64,000 bases of DNA from assembly GCA_020630065.1 (NCBI GenBank), contig JAHDCC010000008.1, positions 62,001 through 126,000 on the forward strand, written 5' to 3'. The position numbers were made by a program, and so were the translations under genes. The number at the start of each line of letters is the position of its first letter. Position 1 is the stretch's first letter. Below are positions 32,562-42,014 of the stretch, piece by piece. Source of the stretch: Acidimicrobiales bacterium (lineage in GTDB: Bacteria > Actinomycetota > Acidimicrobiia > Acidimicrobiales > SZUA-35). A model generated the notes under the pieces. It ran no database searches, was not told the origin of the DNA, and saw only the letters and a list, made by a program, of their open reading frames with translations.

Positions 32562-33824
32562 ATGTTGAAATATCGCTCACAAATGTCGCTGGCCTCGCTA
32601 GCAGCTGCCGCATGTCTAGCGGTGTCTGCTTGCTCGTTACCGGGCAGTGGTGATTCCGATGGTGGGGCGTCGGTGGTGCCTGAAACCACCGCCGGGAATT
32701 CAGAAGCGTCTCCTCCGCAGAGCGACGGCGTGTTTAAGGTTATAGGTAAAGACATCGTTGGGCCTGACGGCAATTTGTTCTTGCCGATCGGTGCAAACAT
32801 CGGGGCACCTGTCCAAGATTCTGCTGGTGGTGAGGCCTGGATATTTCGGCTGAACGGCGACGACATCACGACGCCCGAATCGGTGGCTGCGATTGATGAA
32901 TGGGGCTGGAACTTCCTCCGAGTTAACGCTGAATGTAGCGCTCGTCCAGCTAACGATAACAACGCTGCCTGGGGCAACGAAGAAATGTTCACCGCTCTCG
33001 ACAAGGTGATAGACACCTACACGAGCAAGGGAATCGTGGTCATGGTTGACTGCCACGACTTTACCCCTAAGGGAACCGGTGATGAAACCACACCGACGAT
33101 CGATGATCCCCAGTACGTCGAGATCGCCGAATTTTGGAAAGCGGCCGCCGACCGGTACGGCGACAATAGCTTTGTCTGGTTCAACCATCTGAACGAATTC
33201 CACCTTGGGGGAGACCCGGTTTCTGCATGGCAGTCTGTTGTGGACGACGGCTACAACATGTTTAAAGAAACCGGCGCCCAAAACCTTGTTGTTTTCGATC
33301 TGCCTAACCAAGGCCAGCAGCTTAAGATCATGACTGATCCGGTATTTCAGGACTGGTCGAAGACGATGTGTAACGTTGTCTGGGACTGGCATTCATACGG
33401 TGGCATCGTGCCAGAAGGCGGCGATGTGCGTAACCCAGAGCAGACTGCGTTTGAAGCCGAAGTGAACAACGTCGTTGCGGCCACGGTGGCTGCTGAAATT
33501 CCGGTCGTTGTCGGTGAGATCGGATTCGACTGGGACAGCGAACGTCAGTACACCAACTTCAACTACCCAGCTGAACGATTTGGGGCGTTGGCGGCATTGA
33601 AGATCGCCCCTCAGAACGGCTACGGAATAGCGGTTTGGCACGCAAACGGTGCCAGCCCGACGGCTATGTTCTTTGGTTTGAAAAACTCAGATCAAGAAAC
33701 GTTCGCTCAGCCATCTCCGTCGGAGAACCTTTCGGAGTTAGGTGAACTGTTCTGGACACTTTCTCAGGAACAAAAAGCGGCTACACCTCAGGCCGGTCCA
33801 ACCGACGAAAGCTGTAGCCGCTAA
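32562..33824 (+). CDS. Secreted lipoprotein of glycoside hydrolase family 5 (cellulase-like)
   Basis: The 420-residue protein has a lipoprotein signal ending in the lipobox LAVSAC, a short Ser/Gly/Glu linker, then a beta/alpha-barrel of GH5 type: NFLRVNAEC, VVMVDCHDFTPKG (the strand with the conserved His), the acid/base Glu in WFNHLNEF, WDWHSYGG, and the nucleophile Glu in PVVVGEIGFDW. The usual N-E-P after the acid/base is N-E-F. It would act on beta-1,4-linked glycans at the cell surface. ATG 32562 is chosen as the start of the signal peptide. There is no carbohydrate-binding domain. Confidence 0.85.
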   Translation: MLKYRSQMSLASLAAAACLAVSACSLPGSGDSDGGASVVPETTAGNSEASPPQSDGVFKVIGKDIVGPDGNLFLPIGANIGAPVQDSAGGEAWIFRLNGDDITTPESVAAIDEWGWNFLRVNAECSARPANDNNAAWGNEEMFTALDKVIDTYTSKGIVVMVDCHDFTPKGTGDETTPTIDDPQYVEIAEFWKAAADRYGDNSFVWFNHLNEFHLGGDPVSAWQSVVDDGYNMFKETGAQNLVVFDLPNQGQQLKIMTDPVFQDWSKTMCNVVWDWHSYGGIVPEGGDVRNPEQTAFEAEVNNVVAATVAAEIPVVVGEIGFDWDSERQYTNFNYPAERFGALAALKIAPQNGYGIAVWHANGASPTAMFFGLKNSDQETFAQPSPSENLSELGELFWTLSQEQKAATPQAGPTDESCSR

Positions 33825-33857
33825 ACGGGTTACCAAGACTTGTTGGGGGTGACGTTG

Positions 33858-33882
33858 CGCCAGCGTCTTAGAGACGCTGGCG
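33858..33882. terminator. Perfect hairpin at the end of the malic enzyme gene
   Basis: CGCCAGCGTCT (33858-33868) and AGACGCTGGCG (33872-33882) pair over 11 bp with a 3-base loop. It overlaps the last codons of the malic enzyme gene, between convergent genes. There is no U-tract, so it may halt transcription in both directions or stabilise 3' ends. Confidence 0.5.
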
Positions 33883-35277
33883 GGACACGCCTTCATCGAT
33901 AGCTGTTTGGGCTACGGCTTCGGCAACCCGTTGTGGGACCGACATATCAAAAACTGACGGCATAATGAAGTCGGCTGAGAGCTGATCTTCGGTAACCGAA
34001 TCGGCGATGGCGTTGGCGGCGCTGAGTTTCATGCCTTCGGTTATGTCGCTGGCCATCGTGTCGAGGGCGCCTCGGAAAATTCCGGGAAACGCTAAAACAT
34101 TGTTGATCTGGTTTGGGTAGTCGCTTCTTCCTGTTGCCACTACCGACGCGATGCCGGCTACTTTTTCTGGCTTGATTTCCGGGTCGGGGTTTGCCATCGC
34201 GAAAATAATCGGATCTGGAGCCATTGATTTGACGTCTTCGGTTTCAAGGAGGTCTGGTCCGCTGAGCCCGATGAAGACGTCGGCTCCTCGAAGTATCTCT
34301 TTTAGTGTGCCGGATCGTTTATCGGGGTTGGTATGGTCAGCAAACCATTGTTTACCGGCCGTCAAGTTTTCTTGTCCGCTATGGACGGCGCCTTTTCGGT
34401 CCGCTCCGATAATCTGGCCTGCTCCGGCTTGGGCCAGCATTTTTCCGACAGCGACACCGGCTGCGCCCAGTCCAGACATGACGATGGAAACGTCTGCTAT
34501 GTCTTTGTCGATCACTTTGAGAGCGTTGCGTAGCCCGGCGAGGGTGACGACTGCGGTGCCGTGTTGGTCGTCGTGGAAGATCGGAATGTCGAGTCGTCGT
34601 TTTAGTTCGGCTTCGATTTCGAACGCTCCGGGAGCCTTGATGTCTTCTAGGTTGATTCCTCCGAATGTTGGGGCTAGCCGGACGACAGTTTCGATTACTT
34701 CTTCGGGGCTTTGAACGTCGAGGCAGATCGGGAAGGCGTCGACGCCGGCGAACTCTTTGAACAGTAGTGCTTTGCCTTCCATCACCGGCATTGCCGCTTT
34801 GGGGCCGATGTCGCCCAGTCCAAGAACGGCCGTTCCGTCGCTGACGATGGCGACGGTGTTTTTTCGTATCGTGTGGGTGTCGGCCACCGACGGGTCTTTG
34901 TGGATTGCTTTGCATACTCGGGCCACGCCAGGCGAGTAGGCCATCGATAGGTCGTCGGAGTCGCCGACTGGGCACAGCGACAGAACTTCGATCTTGCCGC
35001 CTTCATGCATTCGGAAGGTTCGGTCGTAGTGGTCGAGGAGTTGTACACCGTCTACTTCGGCGACCACTTTCGCCATTTCACTCATGTGTTCTTCGTCGCG
35101 GCAGTTGACGACGATATCTCGTTCTAGTGTTGGGCCTTTAGCCACGAACCCTTCGATGGCGAAAATATTGCCGCCAGCTTCACCTACAGCTGAGGCCAGG
35201 TTGCCGAGAACACCAGGCACATTATCTAGCTGAAGTCGTAGGTTTAACGAGTACTGGGCAAAGGTCTGTGCTTTCAT
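33868..35277 (-). CDS. NAD-dependent malic enzyme with N-terminal ACT domain
   Basis: The 469-residue enzyme decarboxylates malate to pyruvate. Residues about 10-85 form an ACT ligand-binding domain ([26 protein letters not shown]). The malic core follows: [13 protein letters not shown], the catalytic Lys region [31 protein letters not shown], the metal site [14 protein letters not shown] and [11 protein letters not shown], the Rossmann [19 protein letters not shown] and [10 protein letters not shown]. An ACT fusion suggests amino-acid-controlled activity. The start is ATG 35277. Confidence 0.93.
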   Translation of the reverse strand: MKAQTFAQYSLNLRLQLDNVPGVLGNLASAVGEAGGNIFAIEGFVAKGPTLERDIVVNCRDEEHMSEMAKVVAEVDGVQLLDHYDRTFRMHEGGKIEVLSLCPVGDSDDLSMAYSPGVARVCKAIHKDPSVADTHTIRKNTVAIVSDGTAVLGLGDIGPKAAMPVMEGKALLFKEFAGVDAFPICLDVQSPEEVIETVVRLAPTFGGINLEDIKAPGAFEIEAELKRRLDIPIFHDDQHGTAVVTLAGLRNALKVIDKDIADVSIVMSGLGAAGVAVGKMLAQAGAGQIIGADRKGAVHSGQENLTAGKQWFADHTNPDKRSGTLKEILRGADVFIGLSGPDLLETEDVKSMAPDPIIFAMANPDPEIKPEKVAGIASVVATGRSDYPNQINNVLAFPGIFRGALDTMASDITEGMKLSAANAIADSVTEDQLSADFIMPSVFDMSVPQRVAEAVAQTAIDEGVSRQRL

Positions 35278-35368
35278 AGTAAGAAGCTAGTGCAGCGTGT
35301 GACAAGTTTGTCAGATCGGGCAAGATTATTTACCAACAAATTACGTCGAGCGGCGCGTAGATGCTGGG

Positions 35369-37078
35369 CTAGCCTTCTAAAGCTTCGATTGCTAGCACGG
35401 TGAGAGTGTTCGCGCTGGCGTAGGTATCTTCCTCGTTAAGGGACGTGTAATTGATTCGAACCACGTCGCGCCCTCGACGAATCGAAACGCCGCGGGCAAA
35501 TAATTTGATTCCGGTTGGAAGAGTAGTTTCGGAATCGATTTGGACTGTTTCATCTCCGAAGCGTTGTGGAGGTTCAGTCTGGCTAGCTTGAATTGTTGAG
35601 GGGCCTCCGTCAGAGATAACTTCGAGCCATTCGCCGCAGGACGAGGTTTCCACGTATGAAGCGACGTGGGAGCTAGCGGCGTCAGCGTCGGTGAATCTCA
35701 TTACGCGCAGAGCGGCAACTCCTTGTATGCCGCCGTTTGGTTCATAAATTTCGGCCAGTGTTTCTTCTAACCCATCGATGGTTGGGCGGCGGTCGCAGAA
35801 GATTGTATTGTTTGCTGGGCCGTTATTGGGGATCAGTGCAGTGATGTCTCGGGGCAGGCCGGTTGCCGTTACGTACTGTTCGACTCCTAGTGGAAGAAAG
35901 AGCGGTAGCTCGGGGCTGGTCGACGAAGTGGTCGTAGACTCAGCGGTCGTGGGTTCGCTTGGAACGGGTTGTGTTGCCGTGCTGGCAGTCGAGTCGCCTG
36001 ATAACTGATTAATGGTGAAGAGTGCGCCGGCGATCATGAGCATGACTATGGCAAGAACGGTTCCGATATACAGCCAAGGTTTGGGTTTGGGGTTCGTTGG
36101 CGGGATCGGTCTAAATGGTGTTGGTGCTGCGGGTAGCGGCGGTTGAGGCGCAATGTGGTGAACGTTTGAGCCCGGTGAGCCAGCAAAGTTGACGGTCCGT
36201 AGCTGGCTGCTATGGCCTTGCACGGGTTGGGTGAGTTGGTTATGGGGATGGACGTCTTTTGTGGAGACTTCGGCGACTGATGAGCGAAGGGTGTTCTGTA
36301 GCTGGTCGGCGCTGGAAATCCGTTGTGTCGGATCTTTTAGGGTTGCCCTGGTGAGGCAAGTTGCGACCGGAGTCGAGAAGTGGTTTGTGAGGTCGGGGAT
36401 AGGTTCGGACAGGACCCGGTTCAGTAACGCAGGTATGGAGTCGTTGTCATCTACACGGAACGGGTTCCTTCCGAGTTTCGCAGTGATGATACTTATACCG
36501 ATGCCGTATACGTCGGTCGCCGGTGTTGGGGCGTCGCCGGCCAGAGTTTCTGGAGCCGCGTAGGCGATCGTTGCCGGGATGGCTCCCGATGCAGTCACTC
36601 CTAGTTCGCTGAGTCGAGCGATACCGAAGTCGCCGACTACTACCTCGCCGTTTTGGCGTAGGAAGATGTTTTCGGGTTTAAGGTCGCGGTGCAGTACCCC
36701 TGCGTTGTGGGCGGCTTGTAGCCCGTCGCATAGTTGATCGGCGATGCGTAGAAGGTCGGTTTCGTCGAGGGTTCCGATTCGGTCTTTGAGGGTGCCGCCG
36801 TCAATGTATTCCATGACGATGAACGGCAGCTCGTCTTCGGTGAAACCAGAGGTGTGAACGTCGACGATGTTGCGGTGGTTGGTGAGCCGACCCAACGCTT
36901 TGCATTCGCGTTCGAATCGCTGTCGGCTGTCGGGTGACGACAGCGGGTTCAGGCCCACCTTAATGGCTACGTCGCGGTCAAGGTTTGTTTGACGCGCTAG
37001 CCAAACTTCGCCAAAACCACCCCGTCCGAGGAGTCGCTGTGGTTCGAAGCCACCTAGTGAAGATGGAAATGTGCCCAC
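35369..37078 (-). CDS. PknB-type membrane serine/threonine protein kinase
   Basis: The 569-residue receptor kinase has a cytoplasmic kinase domain with LLGRGGFGEVWLA (16-28), ATP-anchoring K40, the catalytic HRDLKPEN near residue 130 and the DFGIARL metal motif, then the YAAPE activation segment. A Pro-rich linker leads to one transmembrane helix at about 335-357, followed by a Thr/Ser-rich stalk and a roughly 170-residue extracellular domain without PASTA repeats. The outer domain has three or so cysteines and is unfamiliar. It is monocistronic, 91 bp from the malic enzyme gene and 91 bp from the Rv2466c-like gene. Confidence 0.92.
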   Translation of the reverse strand: MGTFPSSLGGFEPQRLLGRGGFGEVWLARQTNLDRDVAIKVGLNPLSSPDSRQRFERECKALGRLTNHRNIVDVHTSGFTEDELPFIVMEYIDGGTLKDRIGTLDETDLLRIADQLCDGLQAAHNAGVLHRDLKPENIFLRQNGEVVVGDFGIARLSELGVTASGAIPATIAYAAPETLAGDAPTPATDVYGIGISIITAKLGRNPFRVDDNDSIPALLNRVLSEPIPDLTNHFSTPVATCLTRATLKDPTQRISSADQLQNTLRSSVAEVSTKDVHPHNQLTQPVQGHSSQLRTVNFAGSPGSNVHHIAPQPPLPAAPTPFRPIPPTNPKPKPWLYIGTVLAIVMLMIAGALFTINQLSGDSTASTATQPVPSEPTTAESTTTSSTSPELPLFLPLGVEQYVTATGLPRDITALIPNNGPANNTIFCDRRPTIDGLEETLAEIYEPNGGIQGVAALRVMRFTDADAASSHVASYVETSSCGEWLEVISDGGPSTIQASQTEPPQRFGDETVQIDSETTLPTGIKLFARGVSIRRGRDVVRINYTSLNEEDTYASANTLTVLAIEALEG

Positions 37079-37169
37079 GTGGCCCCTTCGTACCCGAACG
37101 AATCTACTACCTAAAGATACCTGATTGTGGGCGGAACAGGGTCGTTGCAGGTCTAGGGTCTATCCGTGG

Positions 37170-37793
37170 TCAGTCAAGGTTGGGGCGATCAGGAAACGTG
37201 GGGTTCACTGTTCGGCTTCGTTTGAGTTCCCAGAATCCGTCCATGGTCGCCAACGTTTCCATCGCATCCCATAGGACGAGCGCGTCTTCTTTGGAAGGCA
37301 GTTCTGAAATTACGGGCCCGAATATGCCTCTAGTCTCGCCGGATTTAGTTGGGAATTCGATAATTGGGGTCCCTACGTCTTCGCCGACTAGAGCAAATGC
37401 TCGTTCCATTGCTTCTTCGATTACGGCGTCAAACGATTCGTCTTCGAATGCGGAAGCGTGGCTCAGATCGAGTCCGGCCATCGATAGGACATCCTCAGCT
37501 GACACCGAAGATTTCTTGTCATGGTGGATGGCGGTTCCGGCGGCCCAGTAAAAGCGGGTGACGCCTTCGTTTCCTTCGGTGGCTCTCACTGATTCCATAA
37601 CCCGGAGAAGGCCGTGGGTGTGGGCCATGCGCTGATACCAGGGAGATTCTGGGTCTGGTTTGTTTTTTAGAAGCAGGGAGATTGGTTGCCAAACAATGTT
37701 TAGGTCCCGTTGTGGTTTTACTAGATCTACCGCCCATCGGGCTGTCATCCAGCACCATGGGCAAATTGGGTCTACCCAGAATTTGATTTCCAT
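37170..37793 (-). CDS. DsbA-family thiol oxidoreductase, Rv2466c-like
   Basis: The 207-residue cytoplasmic protein starts MEIKFWVDPICPWCWMTARW, the signature of the actinobacterial DsbA-like group that includes M. tuberculosis Rv2466c, a mycothiol-dependent reductase. The CPWC pair is at residues 10-13. A helical insertion (about 60-140) and the cis-proline loop DVGTPIIEFP complete the fold. It supports a mycothiol-using host (inference). ATG 37793 is preferred over GTG 37802 because it matches the family start. Confidence 0.85.
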   Translation of the reverse strand: MEIKFWVDPICPWCWMTARWAVDLVKPQRDLNIVWQPISLLLKNKPDPESPWYQRMAHTHGLLRVMESVRATEGNEGVTRFYWAAGTAIHHDKKSSVSAEDVLSMAGLDLSHASAFEDESFDAVIEEAMERAFALVGEDVGTPIIEFPTKSGETRGIFGPVISELPSKEDALVLWDAMETLATMDGFWELKRSRTVNPTFPDRPNLD

Positions 37794-37885
37794 TTTTACC
37801 ACTCGATCGTTGAAGGTTGATTGTTTTGAGGATAATCGATTCGGACCTCATCTGGCCTAACCGATGGGTAATGGTGGATTGAGAA

Positions 37886-37954
37886 GTGTTGGGTCGGGGC
37901 TGTCAAGTGGTGGACCCCGACCCAACACGGTCCTCAGGTGTGGATCACCTGAGG
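37886..37954 (-). terminator. Two tandem perfect hairpins after the SDR gene
   Basis: GTGTTGGGTCGGGG (37886-37899) pairs with 37915-37928 over 14 bp, and CCTCAGGTG (37932-37940) with CACCTGAGG (37946-37954) over 9 bp. On the minus strand they begin 18 bp after the SDR stop. No long U-tract follows. They should end the SDR transcript before the Rv2466c-like gene. Confidence 0.7.
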
Positions 37955-37972
37955 TGTCTACGTACCTGCGGG

Positions 37973-38710
37973 TTAGGCGTAGACAAATCCGCCGTCTACT
38001 TCGAGTTCGACGCCGTTTACATACGATGCGTCATCGCTGGCGAGGAAGGCTACGGCGCCAGCAACTTCTTCCGATGTGCCTACTCGTCCGGCCGTTGTTA
38101 GGGTGCCCATGGACTCGAAGTCGTTGGCGGTCATCCCTAGTTTGCCGACGATTGGGGTGTCGATTGGGCCCGGTGAAATAGCATTCACCCGTATTGATTT
38201 GTCTTGCAGTTCGAGAGATATGGATCGGAGAAGTCCTCGGAGAGCCGACTTGGTTGCGGAGTAGAGACTGGCGGCATCGAATGGGCGTTGTCCTGCGACT
38301 GAGGTGGTGGCGATGATACTGCCGCCTTCGCTGAGTAGTTCCTTGGCGTTCTTAATGGCGAGCCAAGGGCCTTTGACGTTGATGTTGAAGAGGTCGTCGA
38401 ATTGTTTTTCGTCGGTGAGGTCGAGTGGAGAGAACCGGGCGATACCAGCGTTGAGGAACAAGACGTCGACTCGTCCATGAGTAGATCTGATGTGGTCAAA
38501 GAGGCTTTCAACCGATGAAGCGTCCGAAGCGTCAGAGGAGATAAATTCGGCTTCGGGCAGATTCTGGCGGGCGGTTTCGAGTGTTTCGGGGTTGGTGCCT
38601 GTGGCGACTACGTTGGCCCCTTCGGTTACGAATCGTTGGGCTGCGGCGAAACCAATCCCGGTAGTTCCACCAGTGATGACCACGACTTTGTTTTCAAATC
38701 TGTTGCTCAT
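37973..38710 (-). CDS. Short-chain dehydrogenase/reductase
   Basis: The 245-residue NAD(P) oxidoreductase has the classical SDR motifs: VVITGGTTGIGFA (about 10-22), NAGIA (about 87-91), the catalytic Ser in ATTSVAGQRP, YSATKSAL with the Tyr and Lys, and NAISPGPIDTPI. The substrate is not apparent. A 13-bp palindrome stands in its promoter region, and an Rrf2 regulator gene lies immediately upstream in the same orientation, which suggests control by that regulator. Confidence 0.92.
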   Translation of the reverse strand: MSNRFENKVVVITGGTTGIGFAAAQRFVTEGANVVATGTNPETLETARQNLPEAEFISSDASDASSVESLFDHIRSTHGRVDVLFLNAGIARFSPLDLTDEKQFDDLFNINVKGPWLAIKNAKELLSEGGSIIATTSVAGQRPFDAASLYSATKSALRGLLRSISLELQDKSIRVNAISPGPIDTPIVGKLGMTANDFESMGTLTTAGRVGTSEEVAGAVAFLASDDASYVNGVELEVDGGFVYA

Positions 38711-38742
38711 GAGACCCTCCGGTCATTAGTATCTTGGATGCG

Positions 38743-38755
38743 TACAGTTACTGTA
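38743..38755. promoter_or_regulatory. Palindrome TACAGTTACTGTA, candidate Rrf2 operator
   Basis: A perfect 6-bp inverted repeat around a single T, 33-45 bp before the SDR ATG. Its position would let a bound regulator block the SDR promoter. Assignment to the adjacent Rrf2 protein is by proximity. Confidence 0.45.
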
Positions 38756-38884
38756 TGTGAATCAAATACGGTTGGCAACAGGGCTCCATGAGAACAACGT
38801 CATAGCAGACCCAAAGCGGTGACCGAACTGTGGGCGCGTCGAACTAGACCACTACGACGCCTAGGTCAGATGAACCCGAATGGT

Positions 38885-39319
38885 CTAGTTAGTTGAAGTG
38901 GCCTCTGTCGACGAAGATGCCAGGTCAGCGATGGTGATTTGATCAAGCTCACCGCTGATAGCCGAATCGATCCGGCTTGTTATATCGTCCATCACGGATG
39001 GAAAGTTGTCGCCTACCGGGCAGCCATTATCGGGCGGGCAGGTATGGGATGCCACTTGAGCTTTCCCTTCAATAGCGCGGTAAATATCGCCTACCGATAT
39101 TTTTTCTGGAGGCCTCGCCAGATAGATCCCCCCGCCATTACCAACACGAGACTCAACTAGACCCGCAGTGCAAAGACGCCCGATAACCAGTCGAAGAAAT
39201 GATGGGTTTGTGCCCGCCCCCTTGGCCAGTTCCTTCGAAGAAAGGCCAGGATCGCCGAAAACGGCGAGGGTCGTGAGCAGGTGGAGGCTCAAAGAGAAAT
39301 GCGTATTCGAGAAAGCCAT
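38885..39319 (-). CDS. Rrf2 family transcriptional regulator
   Basis: The 144-residue protein has the Rrf2 winged helix (SLHLLTTLAVF ... SSKELAKGAGTNPSFLRLVIGRL ... AGLVESRVGNGGGIYLARPPEKISVGDIYRAIEG). The cluster-loop region SHTCPPDNGCPVG holds C94 and C100, with a further C50 in the DNA-binding domain. Classical Fe-S members such as IscR and NsrR have three loop cysteines, so it may bind a cluster with an altered ligand set or act as a thiol switch. It is upstream of and parallel to the SDR gene. Confidence 0.9.
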   Translation of the reverse strand: MAFSNTHFSLSLHLLTTLAVFGDPGLSSKELAKGAGTNPSFLRLVIGRLCTAGLVESRVGNGGGIYLARPPEKISVGDIYRAIEGKAQVASHTCPPDNGCPVGDNFPSVMDDITSRIDSAISGELDQITIADLASSSTEATSTN

Positions 39320-39522
39320 GCGTCTATAAGCGTACCGTCAACCCATCAAAGGCGGGAAATTGGCGAAACACCGGAATCGTCTGAAGTTACCGCCTGGTCT
39401 AGAGGTCGGATAGGATTAGGCATAGGCAGAAATAGTGTCTGAAGTAGGTACGGGCGACAGATCTTTGGGCCACGATCAACCGGTCAAAATGCCGGTCGAG
39501 GTTCGACGGAAGGTGACTTCTT

Positions 39523-40386
39523 ATGAAAAACGGACTTAAAACTGGGGTATTGCTGGCGGCGTTAGCCGGCTTGATGATGCTCTTTGGCCAGTTCTTTGGT
39601 CGAGGTGGGTTGACGATTGCGTTCCTCATCTCGATGGTCATGATCGGCGGATCGTACTTTTTCAGTGACAAACTGGCTATCCGGGCAGCTAAAGCGGTCG
39701 AGGTTTCACCCGAGCAGCTTCCCGAGTACTACAACATCATGCATGAGTTGACTACTACGTCGGGTATGCCGATGCCGAAACTCTACGTCTCTCCAGAACA
39801 ACAACCGAACGCGTTCGCCACTGGACGCGGTCCGAACCATGCTGCGGTCTGTGTTACCGAGGGTCTACTCAAAACTCTCAGCTGGGACGAGACTCGCGGG
39901 GTGTTAGCTCACGAATTGGCACACATAAAAAACCGTGACGTCTTGATCGGTTCTATAGCGGCGACCATAGCCACCACCATCAGCTACGCCGCAAACATGG
40001 CGATGTGGTCTTCGATGGGTGGGCGAGGTCGTCGAGACAACGGCAATCCGTTCATCCTGATTGGGTTCGCGTTGCTGGCCCCGATGGCAGCCTCGCTGAT
40101 ACGAATGGCGGTCAGTCGTAGCCGAGAATTCGAAGCCGACCGGGACGCCGCCCAAATGATCGGAACCGGCGAGCCGCTAGCTCGAGCGTTGGAGAAATTG
40201 AATGGATTTGCTCAACGAATCCCTTCTAGTGTTCCGCCACCTCAAGCTAGCCATTACATCGTAAACCCGTTGAAGAATCGGAAAGTTACGATGTCTAACT
40301 TGTTCTCTACACACCCTCCGGCCGAGGAACGCATCCGTCGACTACGAGCTGAGTATGCGGGTGGCCCAATTCAAGACGCTAGATGA
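39523..40386 (+). CDS. htpX: M48 family membrane metalloprotease HtpX
   Basis: The 287-residue protease degrades damaged membrane proteins. Two N-terminal helices (about 8-25, 28-48) precede the zinc motif HELAHIKNRD, with the third ligand Glu in SREFEADRDAAQM. Further helices follow the zinc motif, and a C-terminal THPPAEERIRRL is typical. Start ATG 39523 follows GGAAGG. Its stop overlaps the next gene's ATG by 4 bp, so the two are co-translated. Confidence 0.95.
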   Translation: MKNGLKTGVLLAALAGLMMLFGQFFGRGGLTIAFLISMVMIGGSYFFSDKLAIRAAKAVEVSPEQLPEYYNIMHELTTTSGMPMPKLYVSPEQQPNAFATGRGPNHAAVCVTEGLLKTLSWDETRGVLAHELAHIKNRDVLIGSIAATIATTISYAANMAMWSSMGGRGRRDNGNPFILIGFALLAPMAASLIRMAVSRSREFEADRDAAQMIGTGEPLARALEKLNGFAQRIPSSVPPPQASHYIVNPLKNRKVTMSNLFSTHPPAEERIRRLRAEYAGGPIQDAR

Positions 40387-41390
40387 AATACCGTTTGGTG
40401 ACGGCCCTCGCAGCGTTGCTGATATGCGCTGGGTGTGTCGCCGACGAAAACCAATCGGTTGACGATGTCATCGTCGTCGATGGTTTCGCAGTGGCCGAAG
40501 TCTTCGACGGTCTTTTGGGTCCGACCCAAATCAACGTCGGACCCGACGGTTCTCTTCTGGTAGCTCAACTCAACGGTGGGGAGAATGACGAAACAGGTCA
40601 GATCCTTGTAGTGGACCTCGACGAAGGCTCAACAGAAGTGCTTTATGAAGGCCTTGACAAGCCGACTGGCGTGGCCCTACTGGATGACAGCGTTTATGTC
40701 ATGGAACGCAACCGGTTGTCGGTCGGCACACTCGACGCCGACCCATTGCAGGTAGTGGTCGACGAGTTGCCCACGAACGGCCGATCCGAAGGTACCTTGA
40801 CGGTCACTCCTCAACAGACATTGTTGTACAACACGTCGGGGTCAATTCGAAACGGTGAAGTGGTCGAAGATTCAGGACAGCTTTGGGAGTTGAGTCCAGG
40901 CGAAGATCCAGTCGTTTTCGCCGCTGGTTTCAAGAACGCGTACGCCCACTATCCCAGCGTTGGGAATCAGTTCTGGGTGACCGAAATAAGTGACGGCTCT
41001 TTTGATCGAGAACCAGCTAGCGACGAAGTTGTCGTTGTCGGGTTCGGTGACGATGGAGGCTGGCCGAGCTGTGTTGGCGATCAACGGCCAGTTGAAGAAT
41101 TCGGCGGCAGCGCCCAATCATGCGCCAGTAGTGTCGAATCTGTAGCCGTTTTCGAATCAGGCGCAACCCCAACTTCGATCACGGTCGCTCCGTGGGATGA
41201 TGGCCAGCTTTTGGTTGCTCTGTGGAATGAGAATCGGGTCGTCAGCCTAAATCTCGACGACACATCACCGGTAAACGTGGAAACGTTTCTTGAGGGGTTT
41301 GAACATCCACAACATGTTTTGACTAGTGGTGAGCTGCTGTTGGTCACCGATCCCGACCGGGGACGGATCCTGTCGGTCACCAAAACGTAG
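40383..41390 (+). CDS. ScyD/ScyE-like beta-propeller lipoprotein
   Basis: The 335-residue protein has a lipoprotein signal ending in LICAGC, then repeated blades typical of NHL/ScyD-type propellers (GLLGPTQINVGPDGSLLVAQL, LDKPTGVALLDDSVYVMERN, FEHPQHVLTSGELLLVTDPDRGRIL). It resembles the PQQ-dependent glucose dehydrogenase fold without clear catalytic residues. It would sit on the outer face of the membrane. It is coupled to htpX by a 4-bp overlap, perhaps as a surface quality-control partner (inference). Confidence 0.75.
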   Translation: MKYRLVTALAALLICAGCVADENQSVDDVIVVDGFAVAEVFDGLLGPTQINVGPDGSLLVAQLNGGENDETGQILVVDLDEGSTEVLYEGLDKPTGVALLDDSVYVMERNRLSVGTLDADPLQVVVDELPTNGRSEGTLTVTPQQTLLYNTSGSIRNGEVVEDSGQLWELSPGEDPVVFAAGFKNAYAHYPSVGNQFWVTEISDGSFDREPASDEVVVVGFGDDGGWPSCVGDQRPVEEFGGSAQSCASSVESVAVFESGATPTSITVAPWDDGQLLVALWNENRVVSLNLDDTSPVNVETFLEGFEHPQHVLTSGELLLVTDPDRGRILSVTKT

Positions 41391-41447
41391 GTGAGCGAAG
41401 TTGCCTGCTGCTAAAAATCTTTTACCGATGTCTGGCATCCTGCAAAG

Positions 41448-41933
41448 GTGGCTCAGGTTCAACAAGAAGCGGTGGAGATTGTCGGCTTCAGTCGGGGAGT
41501 ACTCGTACTGGAAAGAATGGCGATTCTGTCGGCTGGGTTTGGGTTTCTTTCTCCGCTTTGGATGAACAGTTATCTTTTGCTTGAGTACCCAAATCGGCGA
41601 GGTCTGGCCGTCTTGGTTTCGACGTTTCTTGTTGTGATAGCGGTGTGGGTTCTGGCCGGTCGACGGTTTCGGCTACCTCGGACGGGGAGCTGGTCGAAGT
41701 TGCTGCTTCGGTTTGGAATCGTTGGTGGGTTACACGCTTTTGCGTTCTTTCCTCTGCTGATCACATCCGATCGGCTACATGACAAGTCGGTGGGAATCGG
41801 CGTCAATTACGGCCTGGACGTGGCGTTGGCTGAAGTGTCGGCTGAGTTCTGGCGGTTGAGAATACTGGGTATAGCGGGTGTTGTCATCAGTGTCCTGCTT
41901 GCATTGATGTTAGTCAGAGATAGGCGGCTGTAA
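41448..41933 (+). CDS. Small membrane protein of unknown function
   Basis: The 161-residue protein has four hydrophobic segments (about 25-47, 52-70, 87-105, 138-156) and an Arg-rich C-terminus (LVRDRRL). I recognise no family. GTG 41448 starts 57 bp after the propeller gene; ATG 41517 is an alternative. It could belong to the htpX transcript. Confidence 0.65.
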   Translation: MAQVQQEAVEIVGFSRGVLVLERMAILSAGFGFLSPLWMNSYLLLEYPNRRGLAVLVSTFLVVIAVWVLAGRRFRLPRTGSWSKLLLRFGIVGGLHAFAFFPLLITSDRLHDKSVGIGVNYGLDVALAEVSAEFWRLRILGIAGVVISVLLALMLVRDRRL

Positions 41934-42014
41934 GTCGACGTTAGATCCGGACATTGCTGGTGTGCAATCGCTCAGAGGCTGACCGGCCTACGTTGAATAA
42001 AGGATTTGATAGTA

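Noticed and set aside
34379..34975. 198-codon minus-strand frame rich in Arg
   Set aside because: Alternative frame of the malic enzyme gene with extreme Arg/His/Ser composition.
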